From NCBI RefSeq assembly GCF_018343625.1, contig NZ_JAGYPG010000006.1:60695-124694 (forward strand): a stretch of 64,000 bases of DNA. The letters run 5' to 3'. How positions within the stretch are numbered: the stretch's first letter is position 1; the number at the start of each line of letters is the position of its first letter. Below the pieces are notes generated by a model, which saw nothing but the letters and a program-made list of their open reading frames with translations, searched no databases and had not been told where the DNA came from. Positions 33,805 to 42,728 of the stretch are shown here, piece by piece. A program made the translations under genes and the position numbers. This DNA is from Lederbergia citri. GTDB lineage: Bacteria; Bacillota; Bacilli; Bacillales; Bacillaceae_C.

Positions 33805-33951
33805 GTCTAGCTCCAGCGCCTAGCGCCTAGCAAACTTTCGGTTTCTTCCTACGATAAGTCAACATCGGCTCGCCAAGGCCCACCGTGTTTCCTTTATCTC
33901 GTCAGAGCCCTAGAAAGTTTGTACGTCGCTGAGCAGACGCTTGCGCTTTTG
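33805..33951. repeat. Dispersed structured repeat, copy A
   Basis: About 147 bases beginning GTCTAGCTCCAGCGCC and ending GCTTGCGCTTTTG, in the mtnE-mtnU intergenic region. It can fold into a long hairpin: GCAAACTTTC pairs with GAAAGTTTGT, and GATAA with TTATC. A second copy lies at 58347 with a different stem sequence that still pairs. Such repeats occur between genes in Bacillaceae genomes; I see no reading frame in it. Confidence 0.75.
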
Positions 33952-34016
33952 TTCTGTTAAATGTTATAACGAAAGATAACCTTTGTAAAGTGAAGAATAG
34001 TAAGGGGGAGCCTAAA

Positions 34017-34799
34017 ATGAAGTGGAAAATTGGTTGTGTTCAAATGGATATTGCTTTTGGGGATCCAAAGAAAAATTTCACTGCGGCAGAGCAATGGTTT
34101 GAAAAAGCGGCAAAAGAGCAATGCTCCATCGTTGTATTACCTGAATTATGGACGACGGGATATGATTTAACGCGCTTAGATGAAATTGCACATGATGAAG
34201 GAAAAGATGTCCTGCAGTTTTTACAAGAACAAGCGAAAAAACATCAATTTCACATCGTTGGAGGTTCAATCGCAAAAAAAGTAGATAACGGTGTGAAGAA
34301 TACGATGTATGTGATAGACAAGGAAGGTAAGCTTGTCCATGAATATAGCAAACTTCATCTCTTCCAGCTTATGGACGAACATGTATATTTACAGGCTGGT
34401 GAGGACGAACCGATTTTTACCATTGACGGAGAAAAAGCAGGAAGCTTTATTTGTTATGATATAAGATTCCCAGAATGGCTAAGGAAACCGGTGATGGATG
34501 GGGCGAAAGCATTATTCGTTGTTGCAGAGTGGCCAACACCTCGACTGGATCATTGGCGAATCCTTTTACAAGCCCGAGCGATTGAAAATCAATGCTATAT
34601 CATTGCTTGTAACCGAACAGGCGCTGATGTCAATAATGAGTTTGCCGGACATTCTATGATTATTGATCCGTGGGGAACCGTTATTGCGGAAGGTGGTTCG
34701 GAAGAAGAACTATTAATAAGTGAGGTAAACCTTCGAGAAATAGAAGAAATCCGTAGTAGAATTCCTATTTTCGATGATCGCAGACCGAACAAGTATTGA
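34017..34799 (+). CDS. mtnU: Omega-amidase MtnU/YkrU (carbon-nitrogen hydrolase)
   Basis: 260 residues of the nitrilase superfamily with the catalytic triad Glu43 (LPELWTTGYD), Lys112 (YSKLHLF) and Cys146 (FICYDIRFPEW). It probably hydrolyses 2-oxoglutaramate formed by the Gln-dependent aminotransferase MtnE. The close pairing with mtnE supports this. AAGGGGGAG lies six bases before the ATG. The stop codon TGA is part of the TTGACA promoter box of the met leader. Confidence 0.82.
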   Translation: MKWKIGCVQMDIAFGDPKKNFTAAEQWFEKAAKEQCSIVVLPELWTTGYDLTRLDEIAHDEGKDVLQFLQEQAKKHQFHIVGGSIAKKVDNGVKNTMYVIDKEGKLVHEYSKLHLFQLMDEHVYLQAGEDEPIFTIDGEKAGSFICYDIRFPEWLRKPVMDGAKALFVVAEWPTPRLDHWRILLQARAIENQCYIIACNRTGADVNNEFAGHSMIIDPWGTVIAEGGSEEELLISEVNLREIEEIRSRIPIFDDRRPNKY

Positions 34800-34824
34800 C
34801 AAGTTGTTAATATTCTAGGATAAT
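34796..34824 (+). promoter_or_regulatory. SigA promoter of metNIQ
   Basis: TTGACA, 17-base spacer, GATAAT, just upstream of the S-box leader; the -35 overlaps the mtnU stop codon. Confidence 0.8.
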
Positions 34825-34850
34825 ATTTCCATTGAACTTAATACGATTAA

Positions 34851-34953
34851 CTTATCAAGAGTGACTGAGGGATCAGGCCCTATGACGTCCGGCAACCTCC
34901 TATTGATGGAAAGGTGCCACTTCCTGCGGAATGAGTCAATTCTGGGAGATAAG
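34851..34953 (+). promoter_or_regulatory. SAM-I (S-box) riboswitch
   Basis: CTTATCAAGAGTGACTGAGGGA...GGCCCTATGACGTCCGGCAACC...AAGGTGCCA...GAGATAAG, the diagnostic S-box blocks closed by CTTATC/GATAAG. SAM binding should stabilise the P1 helix and let the terminator at 34983 form, turning off metNIQ when methionine/SAM is high. Confidence 0.97.
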
Positions 34954-34982
34954 TCGAAAATAGAACGAACAATTTTTTCGAT

Positions 34983-35012
34983 GTCTCTTTCAATTGAAAG
35001 AGACGTTTTTCT
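34983..35012 (+). terminator. S-box-controlled terminator
   Basis: Stem GTCTCTTTC / GAAAGAGAC with a loop AATT then TTTTTC, directly after the S-box. Confidence 0.9.
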
Positions 35013-35073
35013 TTTATAGAGTAAGAGCTTTCAAGGTAATGCCACTCTTTTCTAAACTTATGAGGTGGAAACG

Positions 35074-36087
35074 ATGATCAAAATAAATAATGTGACTAAA
35101 AAATATAAAACGAAAAAAGGAGAAGTCATCGGTGTTGATGATGTTTCACTTACCATTGAAAAAGGAGAGATCTTTGGCATTGTCGGTTATTCCGGTGCTG
35201 GGAAAAGTTCACTCCTCCGTTGTATGAACCTTCTGGAAATGCCAACCTCCGGATCCATTATTATTAATGGAACTGATTTAACAAAGCTTTCAGCAAAAGA
35301 ACTTCGTAAAGCGCGTCAGAAAATTGGAATGATTTTTCAGCATTTTTATTTAGTGAGCTCCAAAACGATTATCGAAAACATTATTTTCGCCTTAAAAGCG
35401 GCAGACTTTCCGAAAGCAGAGCGAGTAAAAAGGGCGGAAGAACTCCTTCAAATGGTGGGACTTGCAGATAAAAGAGATGTGTATCCTGCCCAATTGAGCG
35501 GTGGTCAGAAACAAAGAGTAGGAATTGCACGGGCACTTGCCAACAATCCTGATGTTTTATTATGTGACGAGGCAACCTCCGCTCTTGATCCAAGCACAAC
35601 AAAATCGATTCTAGCTCTATTGAAAGATATTAACCAAAAATTAGGGTTAACCATTGTACTGATTACACATGAAATGGAAGTTGTGAAAGAAATATGTGAT
35701 CGAATGGCTGTCATGCAGGATGGAAAGATCGTGGAGGAAGGATCAGTTTACGATATTTTTGCAGCACCAGAGGCAGAACTAACGAAACAATTTATTGGTG
35801 ACATCCTTCAATTAGATATTCCTGAAAAGTTGATTAGGGAGTGTCAAGGAACGATTGTAAAATTGCAATTTAAAGGCTCTAAAGCGGGAGAAACGGTTGT
35901 ATCAGATATGCTCCAATTGCACCAGGTAAAAGGGAATTTCCTACACGGAAAGATTGAATATATTCAAGAGGAACCATTGGGTATTTTTGTTTTAGAAATC
36001 ATTGGTGAGAAAAATGAAGTAGCTAAAGCCATAACTTACTTGCAAGATAGAACGGGAAATGCGGAGGTGGTGACGGATGGTTATTGA
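35074..36087 (+). CDS. metN: Methionine ABC transporter ATPase MetN
   Basis: 337 residues. Walker A GYSGAGKSS (38-46), signature LSGGQKQR, Walker B VLLCDEATSALD; C-terminal NIL ligand-sensing domain (about 260-335). It energises methionine uptake. The ATG at 35074 has GAGGTGG upstream; the GTG inside that SD is rejected. It overlaps metI by 11 bases. Confidence 0.95.
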   Translation: MIKINNVTKKYKTKKGEVIGVDDVSLTIEKGEIFGIVGYSGAGKSSLLRCMNLLEMPTSGSIIINGTDLTKLSAKELRKARQKIGMIFQHFYLVSSKTIIENIIFALKAADFPKAERVKRAEELLQMVGLADKRDVYPAQLSGGQKQRVGIARALANNPDVLLCDEATSALDPSTTKSILALLKDINQKLGLTIVLITHEMEVVKEICDRMAVMQDGKIVEEGSVYDIFAAPEAELTKQFIGDILQLDIPEKLIRECQGTIVKLQFKGSKAGETVVSDMLQLHQVKGNFLHGKIEYIQEEPLGIFVLEIIGEKNEVAKAITYLQDRTGNAEVVTDGY

Positions 36088-36742
36088 TCATATTATCGAA
36101 ATGCTTCCAGACTTGAATAAAGCATTTTTTGAAACGATATACATGGTTGGCATCTCGCTTCTCGTAGCTGTTCTCCTCGGGCTTCCATTAGGAGTTATTT
36201 TATTCGTAACGGACGAAGGCATGTTTTTGAAAAATAAATACGTCAATACAATCGTTGGCTTTTTAATTAATTTAATTAGATCGATTCCTTTTATCATTTT
36301 ACTTGTATTACTCATCCCTTTTACGATGTTGATAGTCGGAAAAGTAATCGGCCCTACTGCGGCCTCGGTTTCAATATCAGTTGCGGCGATTCCTTTTTTC
36401 GCAAGAATTGTAGAAACGGCATTTCGTGAAATTGATAAAGGAGTTATTGAAGCATCAATATCGGTAGGCGCTACTCCATGGATGATCATTAAAGATGTGC
36501 TCATCCCCGAAGCAAAGTCTAGCATTATACAAGGAGTTACATTGACAACAATCAGTCTAGTTGCATACTCGGCAATGGCAGGCGTTGTCGGTGGAGGAGG
36601 AATCGGAGATTTAGCCATCCGTTATGGTTATTACCGCTACGATACAGTTATTATGTTTACAACCGTATTAGTATTAATTGTTTTAGTACAACTCATTCAA
36701 CTTGTTGGAGATCGTTGGGCCAAACATGCAGATAAAAGATAA
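36077..36742 (+). CDS. metI: Methionine ABC transporter permease MetI
   Basis: 221 residues with five transmembrane helices and the EAA loop EASISVGATPWMIIKDVLIPEAKSS. Standard MetI/MetP length. Overlap with metN and a 20-base gap to metQ show one operon under S-box control. Confidence 0.95.
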   Translation: MVIDHIIEMLPDLNKAFFETIYMVGISLLVAVLLGLPLGVILFVTDEGMFLKNKYVNTIVGFLINLIRSIPFIILLVLLIPFTMLIVGKVIGPTAASVSISVAAIPFFARIVETAFREIDKGVIEASISVGATPWMIIKDVLIPEAKSSIIQGVTLTTISLVAYSAMAGVVGGGGIGDLAIRYGYYRYDTVIMFTTVLVLIVLVQLIQLVGDRWAKHADKR

Positions 36743-36762
36743 AACTTCAGGAGGAAACAAAA

Positions 36763-37593
36763 ATGAAAAAATGGTTATTTGTATTTACACTCATTCTAGT
36801 AATGGGAGCACTTGCCGCTTGTGGTGGAAAAGATTCATCAGGATCGAACAATGATAAGAAAGAAATTGCTATTGGTGCAACTGCGGGTCCATTTACAGAT
36901 ATGGTGACAAAAGCAATCAAACCTGGCCTTGAAAAGAAAGGTTATAAGGTAAAGGTAGTAGAATTCAGTGATTATATCCAACCAAATAACGCTCTAGGAA
37001 CAGGCGATATCGACGCTAACGTTTTTCAAAATAAAATCTATATGGAAACATTTGCAGAGCAAAATAAATTAAACTTAGCGGAAGTCATTACAGTGCCGAC
37101 TTCTCCAATGGTTGTATTTTCAAATAAATTTAAATCAATTGATGAAATCACAGATGGTGCAACGTATGCCTTACCAAACGATCCTACAAATATGGGTAGA
37201 GCATTATTAATTTTGGAGCAAGAAGGCTTCATTACATTAAAAGATGATGTAAGCCATTTGACGATTTCCGAAAAAGATATTAAAGATAATCCAAAAAATC
37301 TTAAGTTCCAACCATTAGAAGCAGGACAGCTTGCCCGTGCAATCGAGAGTGCCGATATGTCCGCAGTACCTGGGAACTTTGTGTTTGCAGCAGGCCTTGA
37401 TATGAATGAAGGCATTATGATCGAAAACATGAGAGATGTTCACCGTAACCGTGTCGTCATCGATGGAAAAAATAAAGATGCACAATTTGTAAAAGATATT
37501 AAAGAAGTAGTAGAATCAAAGGAATTCGAAGATGTCATTGACAGTGACTTTCCAGGCTTTACAAAACCAGATTGGATGAGAGAAAGAAAATAG
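36763..37593 (+). CDS. metQ: Methionine-binding lipoprotein MetQ
   Basis: 276 residues; signal peptide ending in the lipobox LAAC (Cys20), then NLPA domain with IAIGATAGPFTDMV and NDPTNMGRALLILE. It captures methionine outside the membrane for MetNI. AGGAGG lies before the ATG. Confidence 0.95.
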   Translation: MKKWLFVFTLILVMGALAACGGKDSSGSNNDKKEIAIGATAGPFTDMVTKAIKPGLEKKGYKVKVVEFSDYIQPNNALGTGDIDANVFQNKIYMETFAEQNKLNLAEVITVPTSPMVVFSNKFKSIDEITDGATYALPNDPTNMGRALLILEQEGFITLKDDVSHLTISEKDIKDNPKNLKFQPLEAGQLARAIESADMSAVPGNFVFAAGLDMNEGIMIENMRDVHRNRVVIDGKNKDAQFVKDIKEVVESKEFEDVIDSDFPGFTKPDWMRERK

Positions 37594-37614
37594 TAATGTA
37601 ATGACTAGCATTCT

Positions 37615-37650
37615 ATGACCCTCGGATTATTGGCCGAGGGTCATTTTTTT
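37615..37650 (+). terminator. Terminator of metNIQ
   Basis: Perfect 11-bp stem ATGACCCTCGG / CCGAGGGTCAT followed by seven T. Confidence 0.93.
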
Positions 37651-37670
37651 AATAGTAAAAAGACGTATCC

Positions 37671-38612
37671 TTAAAAATATGGTTTTAATATATTTCTTAG
37701 AAGCTCAGCACTTTGATGAAATAAGCGTTGTTCTTCCTCACTAATCTCTAATTCAACGATTTCCCTTATTCCGTTTCGATTTACGACCGCTGGCACTCCT
37801 ATATAAATATCCTTTTCCATATACTCTCCTTCCAGTAGTGTTGACACTGTCAGGATGGTGTTTTCATTTCGAAGAATCGCTTTTGTTAATCATACAAGCC
37901 CCATTGCAATTCCGTAATAAGTGGCACCTTTACTTTTAATGACTTCATATGCTGAATCACGCACTTGGATAAAAATTTTATCTAAGTCTTCTTTTTTATA
38001 CCTTGGATTACGCTCAATCATATTTAGGACCGGGACTCCACCAACATCAGCCAAGCTATATACCGGTAACTCACTATCACCATGCTCTCCGATAATATAA
38101 GCGTGAACATTGTTTGGAGCGACGTTAAAATAATCGCCTAACAAATATCTAAAACGAGCAGTATCTAGAATGGTCCCCGATCCGATGACACGTTCTTTTG
38201 GAAGGCCACTAAATCTCCACGTAGCGTAAGTTAAGATATCAACAGGATTAGTGGCGACTAAAAATATCCCATCAAACCCGCTCGCCATTACACTCTCCAC
38301 AATAGACTTAAATATTTTTAGGTTTTTTTCTACTAAATCTAACCGTGTTTCACCTTCTTTTTGATTTGCACCAGCGCATATAACAACGAGATCGGCATCG
38401 GTACAATCTTCATATTGTCCATATCTAATATGGGTTAAATCGGGAGCAAACACCTTGCCGTGGTTAAGATCCATCACGTCGCCAAATGCTTTTTCTTTAT
38501 TAACATCTATCAGAATCAGCTCGTCTGCAATCCCTTGATTCATTAGAGCAAACGCATAGCTTGATCCGACAAAGCCAGTACCAATAATCGCCACGTAATT
38601 TCCTTTTTTCAT
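37671..38612 (-). pseudogene. ldh: L-lactate dehydrogenase with in-frame stop codon
   Basis: Over its 313 codons the frame matches bacterial L-lactate dehydrogenase: GTGFVGS (11-17), ATNPVDILTYA, IGEHGDSELPVYS with the catalytic His. The C-terminal part LTKAILRNENTILTV...DIYIGVPAVVNRNGIREIVEL continues in the same frame. Codon 241 is TGA where relatives have Arg (GLVR LTKAIL; CGA to TGA is one transition). Everything after the stop stays conserved, so the change is recent, or a sequence error, or read through. GGAGGT lies seven bases before the ATG. As it stands it would make a 240-residue truncated protein. Confidence 0.85.
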
Positions 38613-38783
38613 CCGCTTGACCTCCATGACTCATTGTAATTTGAACTAATTATAGAGCGGGCTACTATATAAGTCTAATGAAAATGAACTTTTCCTAATC
38701 AATGAAACTTTTACAAAAGTCATCCGTCTTAAGATATAATAAAAGGAAAAATGAGGAAATCTTCACTCGGAAAGGATGTGGGG

Positions 38784-39368
38784 ATGATTAATAGATTAGT
38801 ACAAAAACTTCTAAAAAAAGATCGCGATTCGGAAAGAGTCATTTTTGAAATGTTTTATCAACGAGTGTATTATACTGCGTACTATATTGTCCAAGATCGT
38901 GAATTAGCGCAGGATATCGTACAGGAAACGTTTCTTAAAGCTTTTCAAAATATGCACACGGTTAAGGATGGAGAAAAGTTAGGAGCATGGTTAGCTGCGA
39001 TTGCCTCCCGCACAGCCATTGATTACCTGAGAAAAATCAAAAAGTGGAACGATGTTGCTACGGAAGACCATATCATCGACGAACACCTTTCTAAACATGA
39101 AGATTATCAATCTACTGTTGAGACGATTGTTGAAAAAAAGTTCCTAAAGAACATACTCCTCCAAGAAATTGATGAACTAAAACCGGAACATAAGCAAGTA
39201 TTAATATTAGCGTATATACATGATATGAGATATGAAGAAATTGCCGAGGCATTAGATATTAAAGTGACGATGGTCAAAACACGTATCCACCGCGCTAAGT
39301 TAAAATTAAGGGAAGCATTAGAAACAAAACCCGATATGAGGGAGATGATACATAATGCCAGAGTATAA
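38784..39368 (+). CDS. ECF-type RNA polymerase sigma factor
   Basis: About 194 residues: region 2 (FEMFYQRVYYTAYYIVQDRELAQDIVQETFLKAF) and region 4 (LKPEHKQVLILAYIHDMRYEEIAEALDIKVTMVKTRIHRAKLKLREAL). The ATG at 38784 has AAAGGA seven bases upstream; an upstream ATG at 38751 is possible. A TATAAT at 38735 would leave a short leader. Overlaps the anti-sigma gene by 14 bases. Confidence 0.88.
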   Translation: MINRLVQKLLKKDRDSERVIFEMFYQRVYYTAYYIVQDRELAQDIVQETFLKAFQNMHTVKDGEKLGAWLAAIASRTAIDYLRKIKKWNDVATEDHIIDEHLSKHEDYQSTVETIVEKKFLKNILLQEIDELKPEHKQVLILAYIHDMRYEEIAEALDIKVTMVKTRIHRAKLKLREALETKPDMREMIHNARV

Positions 39369-40119
39369 ACAATATCATTTGGACGAAATCATTCGTGAAG
39401 CATTAAATGAAAAAATAAATAGCTGCCCACCTCCTCTTCTGGAGGCTTCGGAAGCATGGAAGCAAATCGAAACACGAATGAGTGGAAAAAGAGAAAAAAC
39501 ACTCCCACTTCGTATATTGCGAAATCCTTTTTTGATTGCAGCGGCTGTATTATTATTCTTTATTTTCGCAACTACTCCAAAATCGGGTATCGCCTTTAAC
39601 CAATTTACGGACATATTCCATACAATACAAGGGAATGTAGTCCATTTACTTGGGAAATCTGGAGGTCCCGGCGAGGAGTCGGGCATAATCGATGGAACGT
39701 TTGAGGTTATTGAGGATTCAGAAATAATATCTAAACAAATGAGTCTAGAAGAGGCTAAAAACGCTGCCCACTTTCCAATTTTAATCCCTAAAAATCTTAT
39801 CGAAGAATTTCAATTAGAGGATGTAACAGTCATGGATGGCTATGAAGATAAAGTAGAGGCTGTTTATTTAAATTATGTCGGTAAGGATAGAGGCTTTATG
39901 GTGACGGAAATGCCACTAGAAACCCAAATGGCGTTTGGAGCCACTATGGATGTCGATGATGTATCAATAGAAGAAGTGCAAATTAAAGGACAAAAGGCAA
40001 ACTTAATCATTTATAAAAACGGCCACGCCCAGTTAGTCTGGATGACACAAAGTCACTATTTTTCTATTGAAGGCAAATTGACGAAGGAAGAGATATTAAC
40101 AATTGCAAATTCTATATAA
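39355..40119 (+). CDS. Membrane-bound anti-sigma factor
   Basis: 254 residues; cytoplasmic N-terminus (about 1-58), one transmembrane helix (about 60-78, FLIAAAVLLFFIFA), and an external domain rich in acidic residues resembling DUF4367. The overlap with the sigma gene is the normal sigma/anti-sigma arrangement. It probably holds the sigma factor until an envelope signal. Confidence 0.78.
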   Translation: MPEYKQYHLDEIIREALNEKINSCPPPLLEASEAWKQIETRMSGKREKTLPLRILRNPFLIAAAVLLFFIFATTPKSGIAFNQFTDIFHTIQGNVVHLLGKSGGPGEESGIIDGTFEVIEDSEIISKQMSLEEAKNAAHFPILIPKNLIEEFQLEDVTVMDGYEDKVEAVYLNYVGKDRGFMVTEMPLETQMAFGATMDVDDVSIEEVQIKGQKANLIIYKNGHAQLVWMTQSHYFSIEGKLTKEEILTIANSI

Positions 40120-40120
40120 A

Positions 40121-40157
40121 AGAGGTTCTCCCAATTTTTTAAAGGGAGAACCTTTTC
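40121..40157. terminator. Bidirectional terminator
   Basis: AGGTTCTCCC / GGGAGAACCT stem with T-rich flanks, between the anti-sigma gene and the small minus-strand ORF. Confidence 0.88.
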
Positions 40158-40325
40158 TTATTCTACTTTTTGCCGCTTAGTTTGCATTTGTCCACCAATG
40201 ATAAAAGTGGCTAACAGTAAGAAACCTAAAATGATGACGGCCCAATTTTTATTTATGAAGCCTAAAAGAATGATAGGGGAGGAAGTCGTAGACATATAGG
40301 CTAAATTGAATTTTTTCTTTTTCAT
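40158..40325 (-). CDS. Small membrane protein after ABC-2 exporter genes
   Basis: 55 residues: basic N-terminus MKKKKFNLAYM, then two hydrophobic stretches (about 13-23 and 28-45) and a basic tail QTKRQKVE. AGGTAGTG lies just upstream, and the start is 12 bases after the stop of the ABC-2 permease gene. It is thus the last gene of the exporter operon, bounded by a terminator. Function unknown. Confidence 0.6.
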   Translation of the reverse strand: MKKKKFNLAYMSTTSSPIILLGFINKNWAVIILGFLLLATFIIGGQMQTKRQKVE

Positions 40326-40337
40326 AATTTTCACTAC

Positions 40338-41492
40338 CTATTCAAATTTAATTCGATTCATTCCAATAAGGAGAAACACGAGCGTAAATGCCAGTAGGAC
40401 CCCACTAGGTGCAAGAACATCCATGACCGTCCCGCCTCTAACGGTTAATTCCGCAAAGCCTTCCAACCCCCAATATTGTGGAACAAATTTAGCGATTTGC
40501 TGCATTACATTTGGCATGATTTCGAGCGGCCAATAGACCCCGCCAAGCATACATGTTGAAACGATGATCAGATTTCCAAAAACGGATTGCTGCTCGGATG
40601 TTCTGACAAAGCCGGCTATAAAGAGTCCTAGTCCAATCGTGCATAATAGTAAACTTGAAACAAGAACGAAGATTCCAAATACGTTTCCCCAGTTTACATC
40701 AAATACGAATGTTGAAACGAGCATTAGTACACCAAATTGAATCCACCCGATTAGGAAAAAGGCAAGCAAATATCCAATCAACAGTTCCTTTTTCGATGTA
40801 GGAGTAGACATCATTCTGTACCAAACGCCTGTCTGCCTAGCCTCTAAAAAGATTCCGGTAATAATAAGCATCGTAATCATGACAAACATAATCGTAAATC
40901 CAGCAGAACGAGCGGTCATATTGTTCATCGTTTCCAGTTCTTTACTCTTTGAGATGACCACTTTTTTTATGCTAGCATCTGTGGCGAGTTCGTTAGAGAT
41001 TTTACCCTGAACGCCTTTCCAGCTGTCTCCTGCAATATTCTGATAAGTACTTGCTGCCGTAGCCTCGATTCTTAGTTTTACCATGCTGTCATTGATGACC
41101 TGCTCGATCATTTTTGCTCCATTAAATGAAGGAGAGTATACAAAAACCACTTCTGGAATTTCTTTATTCAACATTTGTTCTTCAAATTCTTTATTGATTT
41201 GAATATATCCAGTTACCTTTTGGTCTTTGAACTTTTCACTAGCTTCCTTAGCAGTCAAAATACTTATGTCCATAATATTTTTACTTTGCAGCTCGTTCAC
41301 CAACGCTTCCGATAAGGTGGTGTGATCCTCATCTACTACAGCAATACTAGGTTTGGATTCCCCCTCGCTAGAAAAAAGCGCTCCAAATATAAAGGTGAAC
41401 AAAAGAGGCATACCAAACATAAGGAGGTATGATTGTGGCTTTTTAAACATTCTTTTTAATTCAAATATCATAATAGCTGTTATTCTTCTCAC
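40338..41492 (-). CDS. ABC-2 type exporter permease
   Basis: 384 residues. One N-terminal transmembrane helix (about 22-42), a large external domain (about 45-195), then five C-terminal helices with the ABC-2 region LGLFIAGFVRTSEQQSVFGNLIIV. GTG start with AAGGAG upstream. It is a second permease paired with the next gene, as in YvfS-type and LnrMN-like exporters of antimicrobial compounds. Confidence 0.85.
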   Translation of the reverse strand: MRRITAIMIFELKRMFKKPQSYLLMFGMPLLFTFIFGALFSSEGESKPSIAVVDEDHTTLSEALVNELQSKNIMDISILTAKEASEKFKDQKVTGYIQINKEFEEQMLNKEIPEVVFVYSPSFNGAKMIEQVINDSMVKLRIEATAASTYQNIAGDSWKGVQGKISNELATDASIKKVVISKSKELETMNNMTARSAGFTIMFVMITMLIITGIFLEARQTGVWYRMMSTPTSKKELLIGYLLAFFLIGWIQFGVLMLVSTFVFDVNWGNVFGIFVLVSSLLLCTIGLGLFIAGFVRTSEQQSVFGNLIIVSTCMLGGVYWPLEIMPNVMQQIAKFVPQYWGLEGFAELTVRGGTVMDVLAPSGVLLAFTLVFLLIGMNRIKFE

Positions 41493-41505
41493 ATTTTTTC
41501 ACTCC

Positions 41506-42717
41506 TTATCTTGGCTTTAACTTTAACGATCCGATCAATAATGCTACTAATCCACTAAATAGGAGAACGGTCATTGGTAGGATAAGTGTGTTCCAATCTG
41601 TTCCGTTCATAATCTCTACGAAGCTTTCAAGCGCCCATTTATTAGGTGCAATATTCCCCAAAAGCTGCAGAGCATTTGGAAACGCCGCAGCTGGAATCAT
41701 GGATCCGCCTAATAGCGCTAAAATTTGAACCCCAACGCCACCGATCGTATCAGCTGTTTTTTCTTCTGTAATAATTCCAGCAATAATCATTGAAAAGCCA
41801 GATACAGATATAGAAAAGGCCAACCCAATAGCAAGGACTTGCAAAAGATTACTTCCCCAATCGACCCCAAATAAAAAGTGGGTGGCATTGACAAACACGA
41901 TTAATTGCAGGAAGGAAAAATATAAGGTACCTAAAAATTTTCCGAATATAATAGAAGAACGTTGGGTAGGACTGCTTATTAAACGAGCTAATGTTTCCGT
42001 TTTTCGCTCTTGGATAATCGATTTAGCCCCAATTGTTGTATTAAACAAAACGAACATGGCACACATGGCTGCTGCATAGTATTGCATGCCAGAAATCGGT
42101 TCCTTCCCATCTTTTTCTGACGTAACAACATTCACACTTGAACCTGCAAGTTCTGAAAGTTCATTTGCAAGGCCGCCCGCGACAGTAGCAATATCGATAT
42201 TTTCACTAGACACAGGCACAGCCATTAACTCTTTTGAAACGACCTCAGTCGCTTTTGAAACGGACGTTACTCGGTTAATGAAAGACGTCGTGATCGAATT
42301 TACAATCATAAATTGAATGTCTTTTTCAGGGTCACTAAACATCGTTACTTCTTTTTGGTCACCCTTCATTAAACCGTCTCCCCAACCAGAAGGGAGGATC
42401 ATTCCTACATCGACCTGTTGCTTCTCCATAGCTGATCTTAAGCTAGCTTCACTTTTATACTTTTTAAGTGTAATGCTTTCTTTTAATTCATCCCCTTGTA
42501 AAACCTTATCTACAAACTGATCGGTTAAATCATCCGCAGAAGAAACGACAATCCCGACCGTTGTAGCTGGAATCGAACTACTTTCTCCAAAAATGCCGCT
42601 AAGAGCTGAACCAAGAATGGCTGTCAGTACAATGGGCATTAGCAGCATACTTATAAACCCTTTTCGATCTCGTAAACGTATTTTCATATCTTTCCAGGCA
42701 ATTGTAAAAGCTCTCAT
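41506..42717 (-). CDS. ABC-2 type exporter permease
   Basis: 403 residues with the same layout: N-terminal helix (about 22-42), long external domain, five C-terminal helices, ending FSGLVALLIGSLKLK. It forms a heterodimer with the neighbouring permease (13-base gap) and is powered by the ATPase encoded upstream. The substrate is unknown. Confidence 0.85.
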   Translation of the reverse strand: MRAFTIAWKDMKIRLRDRKGFISMLLMPIVLTAILGSALSGIFGESSSIPATTVGIVVSSADDLTDQFVDKVLQGDELKESITLKKYKSEASLRSAMEKQQVDVGMILPSGWGDGLMKGDQKEVTMFSDPEKDIQFMIVNSITTSFINRVTSVSKATEVVSKELMAVPVSSENIDIATVAGGLANELSELAGSSVNVVTSEKDGKEPISGMQYYAAAMCAMFVLFNTTIGAKSIIQERKTETLARLISSPTQRSSIIFGKFLGTLYFSFLQLIVFVNATHFLFGVDWGSNLLQVLAIGLAFSISVSGFSMIIAGIITEEKTADTIGGVGVQILALLGGSMIPAAAFPNALQLLGNIAPNKWALESFVEIMNGTDWNTLILPMTVLLFSGLVALLIGSLKLKPR

Positions 42718-42728
42718 TGATAAACCCC

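Noticed and set aside
35065..35073. GTG start for metN
   Set aside because: It lies within the GAGGTGG SD of the better ATG at 35074.
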